Assembly (NCBI GenBank): GCA_003550305.1
Contig: QKYT01000640.1
Coordinates: forward strand, 14,282-49,596
Reading direction: 5' to 3'
Source of the DNA: Glomus cerebriforme
Lineage: Eukaryota; Glomeromycota; Glomeromycetes; Glomerales; Glomeraceae
Length of the DNA: 35,315 bases
The notes under the pieces are model-generated. The model searched no databases and was not told where the DNA came from. It saw only the letters and a list, made by a program, of their open reading frames with translations. Each line of letters opens with the position of its first letter. Position 1 is the first letter of the stretch. The position numbers and the translations under genes are program-made. Positions 21,846 through 32,625 of the stretch are shown one piece after another.

Positions 21846-22776
21846 TCCGTGGTCTATGAAATTAGTTGTTCAAAAGTTTAAAGTTTAAAAACTTGTTTAT
21901 TATATACAGTATAATAAATTTGATGACAGTGTAACAGAAGGTGTTGATGCTTTTAAGAATATTGCTAATAATCTATTTTTTTTTTCTCAAGAACCAAAAA
22001 AAAAAAATTATTAATTTTTCAAATCTTAAGATCGCATTAGATCCGGCCGAAAATGAAAAAAAAAATTTTATTTACTCTCGTTTATTTAGTTTTATTCAGG
22101 TAATCATTTTTACAATACACGTTCGTAATTGTGAAAACACAATTACACAAGTAAGCATTTTATTGACTGTATTGTTGATTTTTAATCAAAAATAAATCAT
22201 CGTTTATATTAATAATCAAAAAGAAAAAAAATTGATGTATAGCGCTAATATAGAATAAAGATATAATAAAAATTATTACATAGAGTATAAAAAGACAAAC
22301 ATAAAATTAATTGATAGACAAATTTGTTATTTAGATTACCACTATTGACGATTTGACATATGTTCATTGTTTCAGCCTCAATCGAAATTAGTAACGTATC
22401 ACAAGTTCTAAATATAAAATCTTATAGAAATCCATAATTAGGAAAAAACAGTCGTCTCTAACTATACATATTGGCGATCAGCCGTCATGTTTTTTCCTTA
22501 TTATAATAAAATTGTATTCAAACAATATTATTCGCTTATTTTATTTTGCATAATTATTTACATCACATATTCAAGGGATGTTTAGAAATAAAATTAACTT
22601 AATCTAGATTCCTCAATAAAAAATAATTCGTTCTAATAACCTATTTAAGATTATGTGCTACCGCAGCCATTATCGTTACCGTAACTAGAATTGTGCGACC
22701 ACCTTGTTTATCTTGCTTGCATATTTAAAATGAATAATCATCAAAAATAAAAAAATTCAATATTTTTTTTAGGTAA
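21846..22776. other. intergenic between kinase and channel genes
   Basis: A forward open frame (21941-22195, 84 codons) is dominated by Ile, Leu, Phe and Lys from A/T runs, and no family is recognised; I leave it uncalled. The last ~100 bp before the channel gene include a slightly G+C-richer patch (22660-22715) and a pyrimidine-rich tract ending in AG at 22771-22772, which could be the 3' end of a leader intron. Confidence 0.4.
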
Positions 22777-22857
22777 ATGTCTTTTAAAAGTAAAATCAAC
22801 TCGAATTATCCCGAAATTAAAGTTGTAGAAAATGGTGAAGAAGAAAAATATAACTAA
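22777..22857 (+). other. 26-codon upstream reading frame overlapping the channel start
   Basis: ATG at 22777 opens a frame ending ENGEEEKYN then TAA at 22855-22857. It overlaps the channel ATG at 22832 in a different frame (+1 offset). Two readings are possible: a regulatory upstream ORF that limits translation of the channel, or the true protein N-terminus cut off by a one-base loss in the A-run near 22851 (the frames would join around EEEK/NITKD). The sequence alone does not decide. Confidence 0.4.
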
Positions 22858-25800
22858 AGATACAATCAACTTATTAAAGAGTAAAGACTTGAATGAATTT
22901 ATAAGTTATGGATATGATGATGAAACTGTTAAAAACGAAGATTATCAAATTGCAATTTGTCAAGATGGAAGATTTGCCGTTACATTCGATACAGGTAAAA
23001 ATAAATTAAATATTTCATATATAATTTCTACAACCTTTTAATATTTGTAATGATAAATAATTTTTTTTTTTTTTAAATTTAGAAAATCTTCGTATTAAAG
23101 TATTGAAAAATACTGATCATCGTCCACCAAAATTGGATAAGAGAAAGGTCAATCCCACTCATCATAATAAATTCGACGAATCTAGTAATATCAATAAAAC
23201 GATCGCATATTTTAAAATAGATGATGGCTTTAATATTAATAAGTTTTATCATACTTCATTTGATGAATCTCAAGAATCAATACTCAATATCAATAACAAA
23301 AGTAATGACTTTTTGAGTGTTGATGTAATAGTTGACAACATTGATGATTCATTAGACAGTAAAGTAATAACGATAGAAAAAAAAGAAAGCACTTTAAAAA
23401 AGCATAAAGAGAACGATACGTTTAAATGGTCTTTCAATATATCAAATATATACGAGAGTGATAATGAATATTTTATTCTTGTTGCTATATCTCGTATAGA
23501 TGTTAATAAGGATATGAAAGGAACAAAAAATATTAATAAAGATGATTATAAAAGTTATCTTAATAAAAAGAAATTCACGCCCGTTAATAAGCCAGACAAA
23601 ACAAAATCTGCAAGTAAAAAATCGGACGATGATATACCCAAAGTAAATAATGAAACTACGAAAGGAATTGCCATTTATCGACTTAAACTAAAAAATGAGA
23701 ATAACGACGAAGAGAAGAAAGATTTTATTCTTGTCGATGTGACTTGTTTTCGTTCTAATAGAATTTCAGGAATATGTAAATTCATAGAATTTTTGGATGA
23801 TGATGAATCAGGTGTTTTATCCAAAAATAACGATAATGTTGAACAACAAAGAAAACAACAAAGGAGATTCATAATTTTAAATTTTCGTGGGATTTATAAT
23901 TTTGAATTTAATGATCATTTTGATTTTTTTAATTTAAATGAGAAATTTGATTATCCAATAAAAATCAGACGTGAATTAAATAATTGGTATACTAATGCAG
24001 ATGATGATTGTATGGAAAGACTTCTCTCGTGTATTTATTATAATTATTTCTTAGTTACACAATACCAAAATGACGTGCGATTACTTGAAGGTAAAAAAAA
24101 ATTATTTATTTTTATTTAAATCGTAATTATCTATTACTTATCATTGATACAATCTACTTTTTAGTTTATAATCTGGAAAAAATGGAATTAAAAACTACTG
24201 CAAAACAAGTCGAAAATAAGGATATATTCGTACATAATTATAACATCTTTTCAGTTAGTAAATTACAATTTTGTTTTACTCAAGGAATTAATTACATATG
24301 GTAAAAATGAATTTTCTGTTAGTCAATCATTTTTGAGTAACGTAATAAATTTATCTAATTTCACATTTTTTTTTTTTAGGTTGTACGATATGGAAAATGG
24401 TTTACAAGTTGCATCAAAAAAATTTGATGAAATAGAAAGAATATATTTATTGGAATTCATTGATCATGATAAGAAATTACTTATTGTAGGGCAAGGTCCG
24501 GAAGAAAAGGAAAAAGGACTGAAGTTTGTAATTTGGGATCTATATAATACTGACAAAGTTGAGTCAATAATGATACCTATTAAAAATTCTGACACTTATT
24601 TGGCTAAAACTTCAGGAAATATTTTACAAGTTGATAATAAAGGAAAGGTTACGTCAATTCTTAAAAGAATCGAAAAGGAATCATTGAAAAAGAAAGAAGC
24701 TAAAAAGGAGTTAGAACCAGCAATTTCGGATATAAAGAAATTTAAAGGTATAAAACCGAATGGAGATCCAGATGAAAGTCATAATATACATTTTGATAAA
24801 AATATGGTTCAAAATTTTGAACCAATAACTATTGAGATGGAACCGTGGGTATTAGGCGATTACGAAAGAAATTCTTATTGCCTTTATCAAAATAAAAATG
24901 GAACAGAAATAGAAACTTTACAACTTATGGTTGGCAGATCTACTATCCAAATTTGGCACCAAGTAAATGATGAAAACAAACCGAAAGAATATCTTCCTAA
25001 CAAAGGGAAACCATTTCTTGAATATATATGGACAAATCGTATTCCGGTAAATCAAGAAAAAGACGAGACAAGATTATTGATTGAAGTGTTTAAGTATGGA
25101 TTAAATGATGATAAATTAAATGACTTTTATTTGGAACTTTATTGGTGTGAAGGAGAAGAGGATGAAAATGAGAAAAAGTATAAAAAAAAAGTAATTAAAC
25201 GGAACAAAATTACCGAAAAATTTCGTGCAGTAAGACATGCTGTCAGAGCATTAGAACATCTTAATAAGCGTTTAAAGAATAAACATCTAGTAGATAGTTA
25301 CAATCGAGTACGTAAAGTAAGTTGACTAAAATTAAAATTAAAAATTTTATTGTTTTATAATAAAGTAATTTATTCTTTTTTTTTAATTAAGTATGAGGAA
25401 ATGCTTGTTTATATTAAGCATATGGTTTGGAGATTTGCTAAAAATGATCCAGAAAATTTTAAGTTGTTGAATTTTCGATATAATTTTATGAAAAGTTTGA
25501 TACTTGGTGACTGTGATCATTTAATAAAATTTATTTTATTTGGAGATGAAGGAAACATTGAAATCAATAATATTAGTGAAAAAAAAGATAAAGGAAAAAG
25601 GAAAAAGGAAAAAGAGGAGAAAAGTCAAAAGCTTGAAATCAAACATATACCGAGAACTATATTATGGCCAGGAGAAAAATTTTTAAAAGACGATGACCTT
25701 GACTTTGAAAGAAAAGAAAATGAGTTAGAAGATAATGAAAAAATAAAACCAGAAAATAATATGGAATTAGCAATTTATCATTGCAAGGGTAAATCTCAAT

Positions 25801-28144
25801 TATTAATTTATCAACCTTATTTTGAAGTATTATGTTAAAATAATTTTATTATTTTAGGTCGTGAACTTAAGGATACAATTATTGTTGCTTATCTTTTGGA
25901 ATATTATTCTACACATGCAACGGATTGCGCGGATTGGATGAGTTCTGTTTCTAAGGCACTTCCTTTGCTATTTAAATATAATTATGGTTTGTTTTTTTAA
26001 TTTTATCTTTTATGCAGAGAGTTTGCGATATTTATAATTTTTTTTATATAAATAGATGATTATGCTAGAAAGCTATTTGTCAAAGAATGTTTCGCAGAAC
26101 AGGACCATTTCTCAGCTCAAGATCCTAATGATATTATTCCGATAGAATATCAATCAAGACGTAATCATAACATCAAGTTTAGAGCTTTTAGGCCTATAAT
26201 AAAACTGAAGTCAGATAAAGATGAGTGGTATTATAGGATTTGGAATCCATTTAAACTCTTCAAAAATAATATATATAAATTCTTTGAAAATTTTGATAAT
26301 GATCTTGGAAAATCTCCATTAGCTTTACGAGTGGTTCCTCTTCCTGGTTTTACTCTAAACAGTATTCCAAAGGAAAAAGTAGAATATGATTTTAAAAAAT
26401 TTTTATTAAATATTTTTTGGTTTATATTTATACCACGATGGTACAAAATTGGTCGATATGAAAAATATAAGTTAAGCCCCTTTTCTAATGTAATACGTTA
26501 TGAGAATAATGATGATATTTATGACAATCCAGCAACCGAAGCGGTTATTGATTTTCGTTGGCAAAAAGCAAGAAATTTTTTTTTCTTTCTCTTCCTTCGA
26601 TTTTTTGTTTTCGCAGTTTGTTTTGGATTAGTTAGCTGGGCATATTTAGATCATAGTACTATTATAAATTCAAATTTTTTATTTGTATTAATTGTTATTT
26701 TCTATTATTTGGCGTTTTATCAAGTAATTACTGAAGTATTACAGTTTCATTATCAGGGACCTAAAAAATATTTTGGTGACATATTTAATAGTTTTGATAT
26801 AATTTCCATTATACTTTCTGTGACAGTAATGTCAATATTATTGAAAAAATTTCGATTTTCTGATGGATTTGGAAGCGTTAATGCAGTTGATACTGGATTA
26901 ATAGCGGGAATATCATTCTCAATTTTTATACTTTGGATTGAATTGGTATGCTTTATTTACTAATTATCTTTTTATTATTTTTTATAATAAATTACTTAAT
27001 CAATTCTTTATAAATTTAGATTTTTTACCTCCGCTTATTATCAAGTAAAATTTATTATTTATAACAAGTTATTATTAAGAAAAACACATAAAAATTTATT
27101 AATTAAACCTTTTTTTTTTTTACCTGACAGATATTGGCATTTATATCTATTATGTTGTAATTATCTTCAAAACCATATTTCCGTTCTTTATATTCATGTT
27201 AATTATAATACTTGCATTTGATTGCACACACAATGTATATAAAAACTTTCTTTCTATATTTATTTCTTCATTTTGAACTACTTCAATTTTAATAATTTAT
27301 TTATTTATTTATTTAGGTACGTTCTGCTCAGAGATCCAGAGAATATTAGAACCAAAGATACTACATTTAGTGGAACTGCTACAAATAATTCAACAAATGA
27401 GACACTTAATATTGAACTTAAATCCGACTTTGATCCTAGGTCTAATGATAATCCATTTTCATTTTTCCCCTCAGCAATAGAAGCAGCTTATTTTTGGCTT
27501 AGTGGCGATTGGACCCCAAAAGATGTATTTGATTTTTGGGCTATTGATATATTTACCTTGATTGCTAGCATTTTTCTTGTAATTGTTTTATTAAATATGT
27601 TGATTGCATTTATGGGGTAAGTTTTCATCAATTTTGTAAATATATATCTATTATCATTTTACTTATTAATTTATTTTTTTTTAGTGGTGTATATGAAAGA
27701 GCAGAAACTAAAGGTAGACAAACTTTATTAAGATATCGAGCAAATCACATAGCAGATTATGAAGCNTTACATNATATTCATTTTTGGAATATTGAACCTG
27801 AACCAAAATATATTTATTATTTTGGTCAATCTAAAAATTTTGAAGAATGGTTTAAAAGTAGAAAACATGATCAAGGTGCTATTTATAAAGATTTTGAAGA
27901 AAAATCTACATTTACNAAACGCATTTTTAAAGAATCTGATTATGATAATATTTCAATTTGGAAATATGATATTAATGTTGAAGAAGAAATTGAAAAAATT
28001 AAGATTATGAAAAATGATATGAATATTAATATCGAATATTTAATTAAAAGACTTAATGATCAAAAGAATGAAAAAAATAAGGTTGATATTGATAAGAAAA
28101 TTGAAGAAATTAAAGAATTTTATGATCAAAATAATATGATATGA
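22832..28144 (+). CDS. TRP-like six-helix ion channel with large propeller-like N-terminal region, 11 exons, apparent frameshift
   Basis: Exons: 22832-22994, 23083-24090, 24165-24300, 24380-25316, 25392-25788, 25858-25986, 26056-26945, 27020-27044, 27131-27234, 27317-27616, 27685-28144; ten GT-AG introns of 68-88 nt; about 1,515 aa. Residues 1-700 carry WD/propeller-like strands (QIAICQDGRFAVTFDT; FVIWDLYNT; IQIWHQ), probably cytosolic. About 1096-1257 hold hydrophobic segments consistent with S1-S5 (FLFLRFFVFAVCFGLVSW; FLFVLIVIFYYLAFY; IISIILSVTVMSILL; GLIAGISFSIFILWIEL; IYIYYVVIIFKTIFPFFIF). Exon 10 has a pore-loop-like AIEAAYFWLSGDW and an S6 ending LLNMLIAFMG, as in TRPV-type channels. 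The tail is charged and coiled-coil-like. Splice phase fails to close by one base between exons 9 and 10. Ambiguous bases at 27766, 27773 and 27916. AATAAA at 28240. Cation conduction is inferred from family resemblance. Confidence 0.82.
27020..27044 (+). other. 25-nt micro-exon of the channel gene
   Basis: Bounded by AG at 27018-27019 and GT at 27045. It encodes IFYLRLLS and supplies one base of the next codon. Using it joins the end of S4 (FILWIEL) to S5 (NIGIYIYYVV) in frame, which is the evidence that it is real. Gene finders often miss exons this short. Confidence 0.7.
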
Positions 28145-29413
28145 TTTTTTTTATTATTGAACGAAAACTTTATGAATCAAAAATTTTTAAAGTTCTTTAT
28201 ATTTTTCTTTGTAGTTTGTAATTTTTTTTTTATTTCTTTAATAAATTTAATTTGATTTTTTCGTGATATAATATTAAGTACTTGTCTTCCTATAAATTAT
28301 ATTTAATACGTTTCCGCCTGAAATTTTCATATATTTTTACGCTCATTCTGCGCTTATCATGTGACTTTAAGATCATTATTTCTTGTGGCACAATGATGTA
28401 GTAACTTTAAAGCTAGAGGAAGTTTTGCGCGGCGATCATTTCGCCGCCAGTCATGTTTCATTTAATGCACTACAGTTTAGATATTATATCTCCCAATTAC
28501 TGATTTTGGATTATTTGGATTCTGCTATGATGCTATGATTAAGAGGTTAGAACCGGTTGTATTCTTGAAACTGTCAACCCGCTCTAAACCAGTTTTACTC
28601 AAACCGATTTGTGCATCTGAATTATGAAATTTTGTTGTGTAATTACCGTAATTCAGGCCAAATCCATAGTACTGGCCATAATTATAAATAAATTTTTAGA
28701 TAATATTGAGAAATTATGATTAAATCGTTAAGAAATTATGAGACCTAATTATGAGGAATTATGTTAAATTATTATAAATTAATATTGAGGAATTGTAAAG
28801 AATTATGATAAATTATTGAGCTTAACCGCCAAATATAGTAAATGTTAACTCTAAAATATATTGTCAATATATAGATTTTGATGAATTGAATTTTTTTATG
28901 AATATTTGTAAGTCCAGANGAAATATGAAGTAAACATCTAATCTTACTTCATAATTTGTATCCAAATAATTTCGTAAGCATTCACATCTAATTGTTATAA
29001 AAGTGAATTATTTTTTTAATACCAAGTAAAAGTTGGTGTTTGTTTGCTATTAATATTAATAAGTATTAATTAATATTAACACCCAAGTTGCACGACGAGG
29101 ACGTCAACACCATTCGCAACTCAAAAAATATTTTTCACTTTGATATTGAGNGAACTTCTACTGAATATCTACAGTGAATTTAATAATTGACCTGCTTGTG
29201 AAAGAAAATCTGGTTTTCTTGCAAATTAAAAGTCCATTATAACTTATATCCAATTCATCTAATTCACAATTAAGAAACAAAAATAAGTTAATAAATGATA
29301 TATTAATAAAAAAAACAAGATAGAAAATCAAAAATCAAAACAATTCCAAGATGATTTCATCTATTTAAATAATATTAAAATCTAAGAAATCCATATAAAT
29401 CTTGTTTTACTTT
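28145..29413. other. intergenic, no gene recognised
   Basis: 3' flank of the channel gene. Contains a short perfect hairpin (GCGGCGA at 28429-28435 and TCGCCGC at 28441-28447) and ambiguous bases at 28919 and 29151. A 28690-28815 stretch repeats AATTATGA-like words loosely. No ORF of note. Confidence 0.45.
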
Positions 29414-29530
29414 AACTTTCCAGTGACTAACTACTTTTCCGGTAACTATCCTACTTGTCCTGTCCAGATACTATCCTACATGTCCAGTTTACTATCCTAC
29501 TTTTCCAGTAACTATCCTACTTTTCAAACA
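29414..29530. repeat. imperfect 20-25-bp tandem repeat, about five units
   Basis: Units share a ctac(t/a)t(t/g)tcc...actatc core. Unit starts at about 29431, 29451, 29476, 29497 and 29517 (partial), with a diverged unit before them. Spacing varies between 20 and 25 bp. Minisatellite; no gene. Confidence 0.75.
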
Positions 29531-29576
29531 ATATAAGTAATACAATCCCCGGTAAAAACCAGGCGAATTTTACAGA

Positions 29577-29594
29577 TAACACCAATTGGTGTTA
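29577..29594. repeat. perfect 18-bp palindrome
   Basis: TAACACCAATTGGTGTTA is identical to its reverse complement. The half-site TTGGTGTT also occurs at about 29034-29041, and AACACC recurs near 29085 and 29107. It may be a protein-binding dyad or the remnant of abutted transposon ends. Confidence 0.6.
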
Positions 29595-30925
29595 AAGGAA
29601 ATGCTATACATAAGGCGCACAGCTCTACCCTCTACTTGTTATGGGCCAAAGTAGAAAACCATCGGACGTTTCAGACTAAGAGAAAACTACACAAATATTT
29701 AATATAATTAAACATTTGCTTCATCATTTTCTCTAAAGAAATTCAATATCCAAGACTCTTATAGAAGAAAAGAATTATCAAGGAACCTCTAAAAGAGTGA
29801 AGAGAAATCAGAGATATTGGAAAACTAAAGGTGTATATATACTTTTTTAAATTCTAAATTTGACGAATATTTACATATTATTATATCAATATTATAATAA
29901 TTTATTTAAAATGACTCATATAAACTGCAATACTGTATATGAGTTACAGTATATGAATCATATGAATCATATGCAAGCAATGTAGATTACTTTCAAAAAG
30001 TCTTACAATAAAAATCTGTCCAGATCATTCTGTCCAGATCATCTAATCATTTATGATTTTTACATAACAACCTGAAATGTTAATGTAAATTACGTTGGCA
30101 AAGAGTCAAAGAGCAAATAAAATAAACTTTTTGTATTAAAATTATATATATTTTTGCACTAAAAGCAAGTTTCATGTGTAAATTAACAAAAATTGATTTT
30201 TCCCCTTAATTACTAGATAATGTTGCAAATCTAAATCTTTTTATCTGAAGATTTTATTACTTTTTTTTGATATTATAATCTTATTAATTAGTTTTCTCTA
30301 TTTTGATTAATTTAATTGCTTGATCATTAGATTCTTTATGAAATAGTTTTTTATTGATAAAATAACTTTCTCAGTCTCTATTTTAATATTTAATTTGAAC
30401 CATAAATTTAACTGTACAAAAAGTTTAAAATTTTGCTTTATTAAAAAAAGATTTACTAAAGTATAAAAAAAATGATAGAATGATCCGTTACATTAGAAAA
30501 ATTGAAAAATAAAAGACAAATTTATTAAATACACAAAGACCTTCTATTAATCGGAGGGCGTGAATGTGGCAAATTAAATTCCATATTTGGTTAATATAAC
30601 TAGGACGCCTAGGATGAAATCATGAGTCATTAACATATTATAAAAATTTTTTCATGTGAACAATAAAAAAAATCATTTTGCGTGATACATAAAAGTATAA
30701 ACTAGTGATTTGTGTGATGTGACTTATCATGCTTAATTTATTATTGTATTGTTTGCAGTTTTGACTCATTTTATATTCTTAATTATATAAATATGTCCTT
30801 TTTTTCAAAATTCCATCTTATTTTATATAAAAAAATTTCAAGTATATTCAAATATCCTTAGAGCTCATTGCCTTATTTTAAAGCACATGTTATCAAATAA
30901 TTATTATCCTAAGTTATTTAATCTC
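29595..30925. other. no recognisable gene
   Basis: A+T-rich. The only repeat is a 14-bp direct duplication (ctgtccagatcatt / ctgtccagatcatc) at 30016-30043. No ORF, RNA gene or transposon end identified. Confidence 0.5.
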
Positions 30926-31260
30926 TATTCTTTTTAACAACCACTCCCTTTAACCTCACCTATTCTTTTAACAACTACTCCCTTCTACCTCACTTCCCCT
31001 TACCTTCCTTATACTGTATATAGAGGTCTTCCTCGTATCAGGCAAGGAAACCAGTAATACCAGTCAGTTAGTCGAGTATCTTCTATCTGGCGGGTTTGGT
31101 ATTTTTTTTTTAAAAAATTCCTTTAAATTTCCTCTTCTCTTCCTTATACTGTATATGAGGTCTTCTTCGTATCAGGCAAGGAAAGACCGGTCAGATCTGG
31201 CTGGTTTGGTTTAGATTAGAATTCCCTCTTCATTTCCTTATTATATACTGTATTAACTAC
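30926..31260. repeat. nested tandem duplications (35-bp pair, then about 135-bp unit)
   Basis: A 35-bp unit (tattctttttaacaacc...) at 30926-30960 is repeated at 30961-30994. Next, a longer unit beginning CCTTCCTTATACTGTATA at 31003 and running through ggtcttc(c/t)tcgtatcagg to ctggcgggtttggt recurs from about 31138 to 31210 with some internal loss. A partial third start (catttccttattatatactg) follows near 31232. This is a local duplication cluster with no coding frame. Confidence 0.7.
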
Positions 31261-32625
31261 TTTATTTATGTATCAACACCCACAAGATTTGGAGAAAGTG
31301 AAAGTTCAATGATTTTTAAGAGAAAACTTGGCTTCTTTTTCATGAGTGGACATAAGCAAAACAAAGTTTTATAACTCAGTCAATAAACAGATGATGAAAA
31401 GTCATTAAGAAGAAAATGCCAGAAAAGATGATAAAGCTTATGATGGACATTTTTATTAACAGAACAAATAACAAAAAGTGAAATTAAAAAATTCACTATA
31501 GGAACGACCTAGAAGAAGAGTTCGCCAACAATTTCTTTACCATTAACAGCTACTCTTTACCGACCAATATTATAGAAAACTAAATGAAATGATTGAGCAA
31601 ATAGACATTGCAAAAACACAATAAGCTAACATACAATAAACCATATTGCTTCATGGTTGAAACAAACATAAAAGGAAATTTAGAATATGGAATGTACAAC
31701 TTTGAAGTATTTATCAAAGCCTAAAGTGAATCCAGAAGAAATTTGAAGTTTGAGCAAAAGGAGAAATGATAATAAATCAAAATAAACAAATATATAAGAA
31801 ATGGAATGTGTAAAATTGACAGATAAACAAATAGCAAGACAAATAGAATATTATACAAAAGACTGTTGCTGCTGGGTGTATGGAGGAACACTCTGAAACA
31901 AATACTTATTATTTTGGGAGACATATAAAATTAATTTTTGATTCATTATTTAATAAAAGTATAAATAATTTCAATATTCAAATCACAATTTTTACAATTT
32001 AAATTTTTTTTAAACATTTTATTTTTTATAATTTATGTAATTTTCGTCAAAATTATTATATAAAATTTAATGGAACAATTAAACAAAATAATAAAAACTA
32101 ATATTAAATTATTAACATAATGGAGCAAATTTTATATACTTCGTATTTAAAAAAACAATTTAACATTATGGTAGATAGAATTTTAAATAGTGTCGTTGGT
32201 AATCACGTGCTTTTTAGGGCCAGATATTATTGAAAAAAATAATAAATGACAAAAAAAGATATAAAATTTGAGAAGAAATTATTAAAAAAATTCACCAGTA
32301 ATTCACCATTCAAATTATTTTCATGTCATAAGAAACTTAAACCCCTATCTGCTTTGCACTACATTCCATTTATAATAATTAACAGACAGCTTGTTTTTGT
32401 TTCTGTGTCTTAAAAAAAATGGGAGACCTTTTAGAAAAGATAATGAAAAAAAGAGAGATAATTAAAATGATGATTTTGAACAAACTGCGGAAGAATTATC
32501 GCAAGGTGTAGTACACCGTTGTACATTGATCATTTCATAATCATGATGTCACAAAATTGACGACGAAACTATTATTTAAATCAATCCATCATTTTTTAAC
32601 CAAAATAAAATTTTTTAATAAAAAC
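31261..32625. other. intergenic, upstream of the second F-box gene
   Basis: Purine-rich on the plus strand at 31290-31930 with stops in every frame; a reverse frame at 31721-31924 follows composition and is not called. The ~100 bp before the F-box ATG contain TGATGTCAC and TTGACGACG near 32543-32565 and a TATTTAAAT near 32571, but no exact TGACGTAA. Confidence 0.45.

Noticed and set aside
23675..23872. Reverse open frame within channel exon 2
   Set aside because: Antisense shadow; Ser/Leu-rich product mirrors the charged low-complexity sense strand.
26231..26446. Reverse open frame within channel exon 7
   Set aside because: Antisense shadow of an exon supported by splice phase and membrane segments.
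27759..28010. Alternative forward frame at the 3' end of the channel gene (83 codons with unknown residues)
   Set aside because: It is out of frame with the exon that reads GVYERAETKGRQ onward to the natural stop at 28144; Leu/Ile/Asn/Lys-rich as expected by chance.
31721..31924. 67-codon reverse frame
   Set aside because: Leu/Phe/Ile/Ser composition reflects the purine-rich plus strand; no recognisable family.
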